Shown: positions 8,094 through 15,933, counted from the stretch's first letter. The stretch: DNA of 43,242 nucleotides from Longimicrobiales bacterium (GCA_028280525.1 JANQLR010000309.1:1-43242), one strand, 5' to 3'. Made by a program: numbers and translations. Notes: generated by a model not told the origin, from the letters alone.

Positions 8094-8598
8094 AGGACGA
8101 CGGCAGGGTCAGCTCGACCTGGTTCAGGGCCTGGACTTCCTGGCGCTGCCGGTGGTCGAGTTCGGCGACGAACTCCTGGAACTCACCGGCGTCCTGGAAA
8201 TTCCGGTACACGGAGGCGTAGCGGACGTAGGCGACGCGATCGAGCGGACGGAGGGCGTCCATGACCATCTCACCGACCTTCCCGCTCTCGATCTCGACCC
8301 CCGCCTGCCTCGAGAGTGCGTCCTCGATCGCCTCGATCATGCTCTCCATCGCCGAGGCGGAGACGGGGCGCTTGGCACACGCCACCCGGATCGAGTTCAG
8401 GAGCTTCTTGCGGTCGAATTCCTGCGTGGAACCATCCCGCTTGAGGATCTGGATCGGCCGCTCCTCGATGTACTCGTACGTCGTGAAGCGGGAGTCGCAG
8501 ACGAGGCACTCCCGGCGCCGGCGCACGGCGCGGCCGCCACGGCTGGTCCGGGTGTCGACGACCTTGTTTTCGGTCGCGTCACATTCTGGGCATCGCAT
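8092..8598 (-). CDS. nrdR: Transcriptional repressor NrdR
   Basis: 168 residues. The N-terminal zinc ribbon has Cys3/Cys6 (CPEC) and Cys31/Cys34 (CLVC) with the family core VVDTRTSRGGRAVRRRREC. The ATP-cone domain follows at about 49-139 (ILKRDGSTQEFDRKKLL). NrdR senses (d)ATP and represses ribonucleotide reductase genes; no nrd genes are in the window. A GAGGAG ribosome-binding site 8 nt before the ATG supports the start. The stop TAG at 8092-8094 is shared with the right end of the inverted-repeat element, so the final residues or stop may have been altered by insertion. The tail ELTLPSS is not diagnostic either way. The gene follows cpoB by 38 bp. Confidence 0.96.
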   Translation of the reverse strand: MRCPECDATENKVVDTRTSRGGRAVRRRRECLVCDSRFTTYEYIEERPIQILKRDGSTQEFDRKKLLNSIRVACAKRPVSASAMESMIEAIEDALSRQAGVEIESGKVGEMVMDALRPLDRVAYVRYASVYRNFQDAGEFQEFVAELDHRQRQEVQALNQVELTLPSS

Positions 8599-8636
8599 CT
8601 GCGGGTCTCCTCAACTGCCGGCTCTGCGCTGCGGCG

Positions 8637-9464
8637 TCACGCCGACGGACGAAGGCCGCCGAGCTCGTCCAGCCGGTCCTGCGCGAGCGGGGTCACCGAC
8701 GCATCCGGCCAGGTGTTGATGAGACGGCGGAGGACGGAGCGCGCGTTGTCCTCCTCGTCCATCAGCAGGTGGACCAGCGCCGACCGGTAGAGCGCGTCGG
8801 GAACGAGGCGATCCGTCGGAAAGAGCTCCGGGATGCGCTCGAACTCCTCGAGCGCGCCGTCGAGGTCCTCCGACTGCTCGAGGACGTCGGCGAGCTTGAA
8901 GTGCGCCTGCGGGGCGAGCTCGTCGCGCGGGTAGTTCTCGAGGAAGTCGCGGAAGGCGGCCTCCGCCGCGGTCAGCGAGCCCCGGTTGAGGAGGTTGATC
9001 GCGGTCGAGTAGGCGCGGTCCGCCTGCTCCCCGTAGTTCGCGGTGCCAGCCGTGGCGCCGAGGTCGGCACCCACCGGCTCTCCGCCCGGTCCGTTCCCCG
9101 CGCGCGGCGCGCCCCCCGCCGTGCGCCGCAGCTGATCCATCGCGTCGCGCATCGCCTGGATGGCGACCGAGTTCTGGCCGACGAGCTCCGTCAGGCGGTC
9201 GAGCTGCTCCGACATCGTGTTGAGCTGACGGACGACGTCGCCCCGAATGTCGAAGAGCTCCTCGGTGGTGCTGCGCAGCGTATCCTGCGTCGCCATCCCC
9301 TGCGCCTGCAGCTCCGCCAGAAGGGCGTCCTGACGGCGCGCGAGATCCTGGATCTCGGTGCCCAGATCCCGCACGTCGCGCTTCGTCGCGCACCCCGTCG
9401 ACACGAGGACGGCGAGAAGGACCGAAGCCCGTCTCGCCGTCCGAACCCACATCCGATTCATCAT
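8637..9464 (-). CDS. cpoB: CpoB/YbgF-like Tol-Pal accessory protein, predicted lipoprotein
   Basis: 275 residues. The N-terminus carries a lipoprotein signal with lipobox STGC (Cys25), unlike E. coli CpoB, which is a soluble periplasmic protein. A coiled coil at about 30-105 (heptad pattern in LARRQDALLAELQAQ) is followed by a Gly/Ala/Pro linker. TPR repeats occupy about 140-262, beginning at GEQADRAYSTAINLLNRGSL and with AAFRDFLENYPRDELAPQAHF, the classic YbgF pattern. CpoB couples Tol-Pal constriction of the outer membrane to peptidoglycan synthesis during division. It follows pal by 52 bp and precedes nrdR. Adjacent ATG codons at 9464 and 9461 are both possible starts. No Shine-Dalgarno sequence is seen and a strong hairpin ends 15 nt upstream. 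Confidence 0.9.
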   Translation of the reverse strand: MMNRMWVRTARRASVLLAVLVSTGCATKRDVRDLGTEIQDLARRQDALLAELQAQGMATQDTLRSTTEELFDIRGDVVRQLNTMSEQLDRLTELVGQNSVAIQAMRDAMDQLRRTAGGAPRAGNGPGGEPVGADLGATAGTANYGEQADRAYSTAINLLNRGSLTAAEAAFRDFLENYPRDELAPQAHFKLADVLEQSEDLDGALEEFERIPELFPTDRLVPDALYRSALVHLLMDEEDNARSVLRRLINTWPDASVTPLAQDRLDELGGLRPSA

Positions 9465-9479
9465 AGTGAAGGTGTACCG

Positions 9480-9510
9480 GCCCTCCCGCGAAATGGATCC
9501 GCGGGAGGGC
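9480..9510 (-). terminator. 11-bp-stem hairpin between pal and cpoB
   Basis: GCCCTCCCGCG pairs perfectly with CGCGGGAGGGC around a 9-nt loop (9491-9499). It begins 6 nt after the pal stop and ends 15 nt before the cpoB ATG. There is no T-tract, so it may be a Rho-independent-like attenuator, an mRNA-stability hairpin protecting the pal transcript, or a structure limiting access to the cpoB start. The symmetry is seen directly; the role is inferred. Confidence 0.6.
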
Positions 9511-9516
9511 GGTCCA

Positions 9517-10119
9517 TCACATCCCCGGGTTGATCTGGTTGGCTCCCGCCGTGATCACGAACTCGGCGCGGCGGTTGCGGGCCCACGCCGACTCGCTGCT
9601 CGCCGGGTTGAGCGGGCGCTCCTCGCCGTACGAACGGATCTGGAAGCGGCCCTCGTCGAGCCCGAAGCTCACGAAGAAGGCGCGGACCGCCTCGGCGCGG
9701 CGGTTTCCGAGCGCGATGTTGTACTCGGTCGAGCCGCGCTCGTCGGCATGCCCGTCGATGCGCATCATCACCTGCGGCGAGTTGCGGAGGATGTCGAGCT
9801 TGCTCCGCAGCACGCGCTCGGCCTCGGCAGTCAGCGTCGACTCGTCGTATCCGAAGAAGATCATCTCCTCGAGCGTCGTCCGGGCCGCGGCCATCCGCTG
9901 CTCCATCGCCCGGCGCTCCCGCTCGGCCTCGGCCTCGGCGGCGCGGCGCTCGCGCTCGGCCGCGGCCTCCGCGGCGCGGATCGAATCGGCACGGCGCTGA
10001 GCGGCGATCTCCTCGGCCGTCGGGCCGGCCGGCTCGACGGGCGGGGGCGGATCCTTGCTGCAGGCCGCGGCGAAGACGGCGAGGGCGAGGACGGGGACGA
10101 GGATGCGGCGGTGCGTCAT
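9517..10119 (-). CDS. pal: Peptidoglycan-associated lipoprotein Pal
   Basis: 200 residues from the ATG at 10119. This start was chosen over an upstream in-frame extension because it places a proper lipoprotein signal at the N-terminus (lipobox AAAC, Cys20). After the anchor comes a charged Ala/Glu/Arg-rich segment (about 35-80), probably helical. The OmpA-like peptidoglycan-binding domain covers about 85-197, with the Pal signature DGHADERGSTEYNIALGNRRA. Pal links the outer membrane to the cell wall and binds TolB and TolA. The gene lies 147 bp downstream of tolB with a promoter-like sequence in the gap, so it may have its own transcription start in addition to read-through. Confidence 0.95.
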   Translation of the reverse strand: MTHRRILVPVLALAVFAAACSKDPPPPVEPAGPTAEEIAAQRRADSIRAAEAAAERERRAAEAEAERERRAMEQRMAAARTTLEEMIFFGYDESTLTAEAERVLRSKLDILRNSPQVMMRIDGHADERGSTEYNIALGNRRAEAVRAFFVSFGLDEGRFQIRSYGEERPLNPASSESAWARNRRAEFVITAGANQINPGM

Positions 10120-10160
10120 GCGAGTGTCCGGTAGAATGGAGAGGGTCCCAAAACCCCTGA

Positions 10161-10189
10161 GCAATACCCCAAAATGCTCCGTTTGGCAA
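10161..10189 (-). promoter_or_regulatory. Candidate sigma70-type promoter for pal-cpoB
   Basis: On the minus strand, TTGCCA (10184-10189) and TATTGC (10161-10166) are separated by 17 bp, in a locally AT-richer part of the tolB-pal gap, about 42 nt upstream of the pal ATG. The -35 is good and the -10 weak; assigned by eye only. Confidence 0.35.
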
Positions 10190-10266
10190 CGCTTTCGCGA
10201 CCGTTTCGGGGCGCACGAATGCGGAAGTCTGCGGCGGCCGTCCGCACGGCCCGGAGAGCGGCCCAC

Positions 10267-11709
10267 CTACATCGAGGGCGACCAGTCGGGCTCGCCGACC
10301 TCGAAGCCCCTCAGGAGCGCCCGGGTACGGCCCGAGGCCGCGTCGACGACGAAGAGCCCGCTCCCCCAGTCACGACGCCCGAAGAAGACGATGTGGCGCC
10401 CATCCGGCGCCCACGCCGGGTCCTCGTTGTTCCCCTCGGCGGTGAGCTGCGTCAGGCGGCGGCCCTCCCCCATCCGCGCGACCAGGATGTTGAAGAACCC
10501 GGCCCGAGACACCCGGCCCGAGAAGGCGATGTTGTCGCCGAAGGGCGCCCAGTCGGGGGCGGTGAAGAAGGAGTTCTGGCTCCCGTAGCGGTACGGTGAG
10601 AGGAGCTCGGGCTGCCCGCCCCCCGCGTCGAGGGTGTAGATCTGCGGGATCGCGCTCCCGAGACGGGTCGAGGAGAAGACGAGCTGCCGTCCGTCCGGGG
10701 AGTACGACGGATTCGTGTCGCTGAAGCGGCCCCCGGTGAGGTTGGTCAGGCAGCACTGATCCTCGAGATCCCAGGTGTAGAGCCCGGAGGTCGCACCCTC
10801 GTGGATCGTGAAGGCGAGTCGCCGTCCGTCCGGAAGGTACTCGGGCGTCATGTACTCGCCGACGCGCGGCTCGATGCGGCTGGACTCGCCGCTCCCCAGC
10901 TCGTGCTCGAAGATGCGCCAGCCGTCGTCGGTCATCGCGGTGTAGGCGATCCGGCCCCCGTCGGGCGACCACGCCGGCGAGAGAGCGAGATCCCGGTGAT
11001 CCGAGATGCGCGTGAGGTTCGCCCCGTCCGCATCGATCACGTAGATCTCCTTCGTCCCGTCGTCCCGCTGCATCGAGAAGGCGATGCGCGAGGCGGCCAT
11101 CCCCGGCTCCCCGAAGACCCACTCGACCACCTGGTCCGAGGCGCGGTGGACGGCCATGCGGAAGCCGCGGTCATTCGGATCAGGAACGCGGAAGGTCCCC
11201 TCGTGCGCGACCTGCCGGTACAGGACGTCGTGCACGCGGAGGATGAGGACGAAGCCGTTCCCGCTCCCCTCCACCGTGCCGGTCAGGAGGTAGACGGCGC
11301 CGAGCCGGTCCCAGAGGGCGTAGTCGATGTCGCGGACGCCACCGAGCGACTCCGGCAGCTCCGACAGGATCCGGAAACGGTCGGAGAAGTCGAGGTCGTT
11401 CGCAAGGATGCTCTCGACCTGGGAGGCCGCGCCCTCCCCGCCGAAGCGCCCGGAGAAGGGCCGGATCGCGAGCTCGGGGACGTACGCGCCCTCGTAGACC
11501 ATCCCGAGGCGGACGCCGGGGACCCGGGTGTCGACGTCCTGCGCCGCGGCAGGGGTGGCGAGGACGGCGGCAGCGACGAGCGCGGAGCCGGCGGCTGCGA
11601 GGAGGGGTCCGGCGACGGAGCGCTGTCCCGCAGCGATGACACGGGATGCCCGGCTAGGGGGTCGTCGGGTGCGGAGGTCGACGGTTTCGAGGGCGCGGGC
11701 GATCGGCAT
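10267..11709 (-). CDS. tolB: Tol-Pal system beta-propeller protein TolB
   Basis: 480 residues from the ATG at 11709. The open frame continues upstream antisense-free into other sequence, but this Met is the nearest that leaves a signal peptide (hydrophobic stretch LLAAAGSALVAAAVLATPAAAQ, about residues 37-58). An N-terminal TolB domain (PELAIRPFSG...ILANDLDFSDRFRIL) is followed by a WD40-like propeller with repeated blades of the type SPDGGRIAYTA, LPDGRRLAFT, SPDGRQLVFSS and APDGRHIVFFG. TolB is periplasmic and binds Pal and TolA. It lies 80 bp after the tolA-like gene. The roughly 30-residue basic leader before the hydrophobic core is long, so the true start may be an unseen alternative codon. 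Family assignment is certain. Confidence 0.93.
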   Translation of the reverse strand: MPIARALETVDLRTRRPPSRASRVIAAGQRSVAGPLLAAAGSALVAAAVLATPAAAQDVDTRVPGVRLGMVYEGAYVPELAIRPFSGRFGGEGAASQVESILANDLDFSDRFRILSELPESLGGVRDIDYALWDRLGAVYLLTGTVEGSGNGFVLILRVHDVLYRQVAHEGTFRVPDPNDRGFRMAVHRASDQVVEWVFGEPGMAASRIAFSMQRDDGTKEIYVIDADGANLTRISDHRDLALSPAWSPDGGRIAYTAMTDDGWRIFEHELGSGESSRIEPRVGEYMTPEYLPDGRRLAFTIHEGATSGLYTWDLEDQCCLTNLTGGRFSDTNPSYSPDGRQLVFSSTRLGSAIPQIYTLDAGGGQPELLSPYRYGSQNSFFTAPDWAPFGDNIAFSGRVSRAGFFNILVARMGEGRRLTQLTAEGNNEDPAWAPDGRHIVFFGRRDWGSGLFVVDAASGRTRALLRGFEVGEPDWSPSM

Positions 11710-11789
11710 GTCGTCGGTCGAAGGGGTGGTGCGCGCTCGGGCGCGGCGATCTGTGGAGGTGCGTCCGTCCGGTTCGACGGAGGCGCGGA

Positions 11790-12587
11790 TCAGCGGGTTG
11801 CACGATCCGGGCCGTTTCCGACCCTGAACTCGAAGAGTACCGGAAGCCCCTCGTACGGGTAGTCCTCCGGAAGCGGCCCGAAGAGTGCATTCCGACCGGC
11901 GCAGTCGGCGACCGCGGCGATCGACCCGAAGTCCAGATCCGGGTTCCCCGACCGTTCGTACAGCCGCTCGCCCGTGGTGGTCCCGTCGCGGCGGATCTCG
12001 AAGTAGACGGTCGTCTGCGAGCCCCGGCGAGCCGAGCCGGGCGGGCGGAAGCAGCGCCGCAGCTGGCGGACGATGTTCTCGTAGTAGCGCGGGTAGTCGC
12101 GCTGCAGTCCCTCGATGCGGACCTCGAGTTCCTCGCCGGCGAGATCCGTGGGGTCGTCGTCGGGCTCCGGCGTCGCGGCGACCTCCTCGACCGGCTCCGG
12201 GTCCGGATCGGGGGGCGGCGCCTCTTCCTCGTCCTCCTCCTCGGGCTCCGGTTCCTCCTCCTCCGGCTCGTCCGCGACGGTCTCGACGACCTCCTCGACC
12301 ACGGGAGGCGGCGTCTCCTCGACGACCGGGTCGGGCTCGGGAAGGGGCGGTTCGGGATCGGGGCGCTCGACGACGAGTTCCTTGGTGGGGGTGACCACCT
12401 CTTCGCTCAACGGCTCGGGTGAGGGCGCCTGCACGATCTGGATCTCGATCGACTGGAATTCGATCGGCGCGGGGCGCGTGAGCGAGAGGAGGACGGTCGC
12501 GACGACCACCCCGCCGTGGACCGCGAGACTCCCGTAGAGCGAGGCGCGCGGCATCGGCTCCCGGTGATGACGGGGGCGCCACGCCAT
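11790..12587 (-). CDS. tolA: TolA/TonB-like energy-transducing protein with acidic Glu/Pro linker
   Basis: 265 residues from the ATG at 12587, 4 bp past the tolR stop. An N-terminal membrane helix (about residues 17-37, SLYGSLAVHGGVVVATVLLSL) is followed by a long Pro/Glu/Asp-rich linker (about 60-155). The C-terminal domain is TonB/TolA-like (about 165-255, containing YYENIVRQLRRCFRPP and TTVYFEIRRDGTTTGERLYERSG). The position between tolR and tolB indicates a TolA role: transmitting the TolQR proton-driven force across the periplasm to TolB-Pal. The acidic linker differs from the Ala/Lys-rich helical linker of proteobacterial TolA and looks more like a TonB spacer of opposite charge. Two Cys residues (in RRCF and ADCAG) could form a disulfide. 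A TonB function cannot be ruled out from sequence alone. Confidence 0.85.
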   Translation of the reverse strand: MAWRPRHHREPMPRASLYGSLAVHGGVVVATVLLSLTRPAPIEFQSIEIQIVQAPSPEPLSEEVVTPTKELVVERPDPEPPLPEPDPVVEETPPPVVEEVVETVADEPEEEEPEPEEEDEEEAPPPDPDPEPVEEVAATPEPDDDPTDLAGEELEVRIEGLQRDYPRYYENIVRQLRRCFRPPGSARRGSQTTVYFEIRRDGTTTGERLYERSGNPDLDFGSIAAVADCAGRNALFGPLPEDYPYEGLPVLFEFRVGNGPDRATR

Positions 12588-12591
12588 GGGG

Positions 12592-13020
12592 TCAGCCGTC
12601 CTCCCGCCCGCCCGTCTCCGGTGCGGCGACGAGGGCGAAGTCGACGCCGGCCTGCGAGAGGGTGGCAACGACCTGCATGAAGCGCCCGTAGGAGACGGTC
12701 GAGTCGGCCCGGAAGTAGACGTGCTCGAACTCCCCGACCTCGGCGAGCTGCGCGAAGCTCTCCTCGAACTCCTCGATGGTAAAGGGCGCTTCCTGCAGGA
12801 AGACCCGCCCGTCGGCGACCAGGTCGACGAAGACCGGGTCGTCGGCCTGCGTGATCGGCGGCACGTCCGCCTCCGGGACGGCCACCTCCACCCCGCCCTG
12901 CAGCACCGGGGCGGCGATGATGAAGATCACGAGGAGGGTGAAGGCGACATCGACGAGCGAGGTGATGTTCACCTCGGCGCTCGGCGGAAGGACGTCGCGG
13001 CCGCGGCTCTTCCGCGGCAT
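12592..13020 (-). CDS. tolR: Biopolymer transport protein TolR/ExbD family
   Basis: 142 residues. A single N-terminal membrane helix at about 18-40 carries the essential proton-path Asp at position 24 in SLVDVAFTLLVIFIIAAPVL. The periplasmic ExbD/TolR domain follows (VFVDLVADGRVFL...VYFRADSTVSYGRFMQVVATL). With TolQ it forms the stator that converts the proton gradient into force on TolA. Its ATG overlaps the tolQ stop by one base (TGATG). TolR is chosen over ExbD on gene context. Confidence 0.93.
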   Translation of the reverse strand: MPRKSRGRDVLPPSAEVNITSLVDVAFTLLVIFIIAAPVLQGGVEVAVPEADVPPITQADDPVFVDLVADGRVFLQEAPFTIEEFEESFAQLAEVGEFEHVYFRADSTVSYGRFMQVVATLSQAGVDFALVAAPETGGREDG

Positions 13021-13736
13021 CAGACTCGGCCCTCCCGAGCCAGGGTGCCGATGAACTCGCTCGAGAAGCCTTCCAGCTCGCCCATGACCAGGTTGAGGCG
13101 GGAGGCGAAGTGGTTGTAGGCGATGACGGCGGGGATTGCGACGAAGAGGCCGGCGACGGTGGTGATGAGCGCCTCCCCGACCCCCGGGGCCACGGCCGCG
13201 ATGTTCGTCGAGCCGGAGGCGCCGATGCCGAGGAAGACGTTCATGATCCCGACCACCGTCCCCAGGAGCCCCAGCAGGGGCGACACCGACGAGATCACGA
13301 GGAGCCAGGGAATCCCGCGGGAGAGTTCGTCCCGCTCCTCCGCCTCCTCCTTCTCCAGGACGAGCCGGAGCACCTCGAGCTGCGCCGAGGAGAGCCCCGG
13401 TCCCGGCGCCGACCCTTCACGGAGCGCGCCGGGGCGCAGCTCGGAGAAGAAGTTGACGCCCTGCCGGAAGACGCGTCCGTACGGCGAATCGGGGAGGGTC
13501 AGGATCGCCTTGTAGGCGTCCTCCAGCCGCTGCGCCCGCTCCATGGCATCGAGGAACTCGTCGCCCAGCCGCTTCACCTCCCGGAACTGACGGATCTTCC
13601 AGAAGATGATCCACCAGGAGAGGAGCGAGCCCAGGACGAGCGTCAGGAGGACGACCTGGGTGGGGAGGGTCCCGCCGAAGATGATCCCGGTGAGCGAGGT
13701 GGGGGCGGCGGACTGCAGGAGCAGGGTGGAGATCAA
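13020..13736 (-). CDS. tolQ: MotA/TolQ/ExbB proton channel family protein (TTG start)
   Basis: 238 residues with three predicted membrane segments: one near the N-terminus (LTLVLGSLLSWWIIFWKI), and two in the conserved C-terminal part (WLLVISSVSPLLGLLGTVVGIMNVFLGIG and ITTVAGLFVAIPAVIAYN). The cytoplasmic loop lies between the first two. It is the TolQ component of the Tol-Pal motor. The start is TTG at 13734-13736, overlapping the TGA of the upstream epimerase gene (TTGA). No ATG gives the full first helix region, so the TTG start is preferred. The gene order tolQ-tolR-tolA-tolB-pal-cpoB is the classical one. Confidence 0.93.
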   Translation of the reverse strand: MISTLLLQSAAPTSLTGIIFGGTLPTQVVLLTLVLGSLLSWWIIFWKIRQFREVKRLGDEFLDAMERAQRLEDAYKAILTLPDSPYGRVFRQGVNFFSELRPGALREGSAPGPGLSSAQLEVLRLVLEKEEAEERDELSRGIPWLLVISSVSPLLGLLGTVVGIMNVFLGIGASGSTNIAAVAPGVGEALITTVAGLFVAIPAVIAYNHFASRLNLVMGELEGFSSEFIGTLAREGRV

Positions 13737-14710
13737 GCCTCGGCCTCGTTCAGGGCGGCTGCCCGGCGCTCGCGGGCGATGTACTCGTACGTCTCCCGGA
13801 GCCCGTCCAGGAGGGGCCAGTGCGGCGACCAGCCGCGCGCGGCGATACGGGAGATATCGAGCGTCGAGTGGCGGAGTTCCCCGGGGCGCGCACCCCGGTA
13901 CTCCCGTCCCGGTCGACGACCCGCCACCGTCTCCAGGTGATCGGCAAGCCGGTTGACGCTCGTCGCCTCCCCGGTCGCGATGTTGAAGGCGACATCGTCC
14001 ATCCCGTCCTCCGGGAGTTCGAGGTCGGTCAGCTTCAGATTCGCGGCGACGACATCCTTGACGAAGACGTAGTCGCGGGTCTGCTCGCCGTCTCCGAAGA
14101 CGGTGAGGGGCGTGTCCTCCAGGAGGCGATCGCAGAAGATCGCGATCACCCCGGCCTCCCCGTGCGGGTCCTGGCGTGGGCCGTAGACGTTGGAGTAGCG
14201 CACCGCGACGTACTCCAGGCCGTGCACCCGCCGGTAGTAGTTCAGGTAGTACTCCCCGGCGAGCTTCGTGACCCCGTACGGCGAGAGCGGAGCCTTCGGG
14301 GCCGTCTCGGGGGTCGGGATCGTCTCCGGCTCCCCGTAGACCACGCCCCCGCTCGATACGTGGATGAAGCGGCGCGTGCCGACCTCGCGCGCCCCCTCGG
14401 TCAGGTTCACCAGGCCGAGGATGTTCGCGTGGGCGTCCCGAATCGGATCGTCCACCGAAACCCGGACGTCGATCTGAGCCGCGTGGTTGTTGATGACCTC
14501 GGGCCGGACCTCCCGGACCAGCGCCCGCGCCTCCTCCGAGGCGATGTCCGCCTCCACGAAGGTGGCGTCGGAGGGGAGGTTCTCCCGCCGGCCCGAGCTG
14601 AGGTCGTCGAGGATCCAGACGCGGTCACCCCGCTCGAGATAGGCGTCGGCGACGTGACTTCCGATGAATCCAGCACCCCCGGTGACGAGCACGCGGCGAG
14701 GTTCGGTCAT
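13733..14710 (-). CDS. NAD-dependent sugar-nucleotide epimerase/dehydratase (extended SDR)
   Basis: 325 residues. The Rossmann motif GGAGFIG is at 11-17, the acidic NAD-binding turn is DDLSSG, and the catalytic Tyr145/Lys149 lie in YGVTK, with Ser119/Ser120 in HVSSGGVVYGE. The fold and motifs are those of GalE-type UDP-sugar 4-epimerases ([29 protein letters not shown]). The substrate cannot be read from sequence; UDP-glucose or UDP-GlcNAc are plausible. It overlaps tolQ by TTGA, so the tol genes may be transcribed and translated together with it. This suggests, but does not show, a cell-surface polysaccharide role. A hairpin CGGGCC-GGATT-GGCCCG lies just upstream at 14732-14748. Confidence 0.9.
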   Translation of the reverse strand: MTEPRRVLVTGGAGFIGSHVADAYLERGDRVWILDDLSSGRRENLPSDATFVEADIASEEARALVREVRPEVINNHAAQIDVRVSVDDPIRDAHANILGLVNLTEGAREVGTRRFIHVSSGGVVYGEPETIPTPETAPKAPLSPYGVTKLAGEYYLNYYRRVHGLEYVAVRYSNVYGPRQDPHGEAGVIAIFCDRLLEDTPLTVFGDGEQTRDYVFVKDVVAANLKLTDLELPEDGMDDVAFNIATGEATSVNRLADHLETVAGRRPGREYRGARPGELRHSTLDISRIAARGWSPHWPLLDGLRETYEYIARERRAAALNEAEA

Positions 14711-14837
14711 GACCTGCTCCAGCGGACGGATCGGGCCGGATTGGCCCGGTAGCGGTTGCGAGAACGCCCCATCGTGGCGGTTCCCGACGACCTCGTAAAG
14801 GGTGGCGTAGAGGCGACCGGACGACGCCCCGGGACGG

Positions 14838-15917
14838 TCAGCGGGTCGCCGGCATCCGGCGCGAACGAACCAGCTCGGCGCCGTCCAGGAAGACCGCGCT
14901 CCGCATCCTCAGGATCCGGGCGCTCGCGGTATTCGAATCGACCCGCACGACCTGAGCGACCGCCTCGGTCATCTGACCGCCGAAGACCACGGTGAACTCG
15001 TCGCCGACGTGCACCCCCGAGGCCTCGCCCTGATCGAGGAAGAGGTGGTCTCCCGGACCGTGCAGCGCCGCGTCGAGGGCGTAGCCGAGGACGCGCGCCG
15101 TCGGTCCCCCCTCCTCCGCCTGGGGGCGGACGCCGGGCTCGGGCGCGTACTCGAGGGCGGCGATCAGCTCGTTCCCGACCATCACCCGGTCGAGGGCGAC
15201 ATCGAGGATCAGACGCGCCCCCTCCTCCTCGGAGGCCAGCACGGTGAAGAGCCCCGTCGGGATGGCCACCTCTCCCAGGTCCGGCCGGAGTTCGCGCCGA
15301 ATCGACACCCAGTGCGAGCCGACCGGGAGACTCCGCGTGGTGCGCGCCTCCATCCGGTTGAAGGGCTGCGCCGTCGTCTGGTTGGAGCGGAGCGCATAGT
15401 CGGCCGAGAAGCCGGTGAGCTCGCCCACCGCCTCGAAGTCGGCGCGATCGGTCAGGAAGGGTGCGCCCAGGACGACCTGCCTGGGGACCATGACGAGCCG
15501 CGCCTCGACCTCCCGGAAGAACTGCCCGGCGACGGAGGTCGTGTCCGGGTAGAAGATCGTCCGTTCGATCCCGGGGCGCTCCTGCGGGAGTTCCGGTGCC
15601 GGATCGGCCGGCGGCTCGCGCGGGTCGACGGTCTCGGTCCCCTCCGGCACGACCCGAACCTCGAGGAATCCGCCCTGCCCGTCGGGGATCCGAATGACCT
15701 GACCCGGGAAGATCAGATCCGGGTTCGGGATGGTCTCGAGGTTCGCCTCCCAGATGGTGCGCCACTGGAAGGGGTCGCCGTAGAAGCGCTCCGCCAGATC
15801 CCAGAGGGTATTCCCTGCCGAGACCGTATGCTCCACCGGCTCCTGGGCCGACGCCGTCGCGGGCACGGCGAGCAGAACGAGCGTCGCGAAGGACAGGATG
15901 GCGGCGGCACGTCTCAT
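14838..15917 (-). CDS. Secreted LysM-domain protein
   Basis: 359 residues from the ATG at 15917. GGAGGAG 9 nt upstream and an immediate signal peptide (residues 1-25, ending ATASAQ) fix this start. A LysM peptidoglycan-binding domain follows at about 30-80 (HTVSAGNTLWDLAERFYGDP, then PNPDLIFPGQVIRIP). After a Pro/Glu linker comes a beta-rich region of about 230 residues that I do not recognise. It contains a short domain resembling cell-surface barrel modules near GDHLFLDQGEASGVHVGDEFTVV. The protein is probably periplasmic and tethered to the cell wall. It is the first minus-strand gene after the divergent wza promoter region and lies 127 bp before the epimerase-tolQ run. The exact role is unknown. 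Confidence 0.88.
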   Translation of the reverse strand: MRRAAAILSFATLVLLAVPATASAQEPVEHTVSAGNTLWDLAERFYGDPFQWRTIWEANLETIPNPDLIFPGQVIRIPDGQGGFLEVRVVPEGTETVDPREPPADPAPELPQERPGIERTIFYPDTTSVAGQFFREVEARLVMVPRQVVLGAPFLTDRADFEAVGELTGFSADYALRSNQTTAQPFNRMEARTTRSLPVGSHWVSIRRELRPDLGEVAIPTGLFTVLASEEEGARLILDVALDRVMVGNELIAALEYAPEPGVRPQAEEGGPTARVLGYALDAALHGPGDHLFLDQGEASGVHVGDEFTVVFGGQMTEAVAQVVRVDSNTASARILRMRSAVFLDGAELVRSRRMPATR

Positions 15918-15926
15918 GAAAGCGGT

Positions 15927-15933
15927 CTCCTCC
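15927..15933 (-). promoter_or_regulatory. Strong Shine-Dalgarno site fixing the LysM gene start
   Basis: GGAGGAG on the minus strand lies 9 nt before the ATG at 15917. It decides between this start and an upstream in-frame extension. Several other genes in the window have no recognisable Shine-Dalgarno sequence. Confidence 0.7.

Noticed and set aside
10120-10266. Upstream 49-codon extension of Pal
   Set aside because: It would place the lipoprotein signal internally and run over the promoter-like gap. The ATG at 10119 gives a normal Pal N-terminus.
14732-14748. CGGGCC-GGATT-GGCCCG hairpin as a terminator after the LysM gene
   Set aside because: The stem is real but short, with no T-tract, and lies just before the epimerase start, so I do not call it a terminator; it is only noted under that gene.
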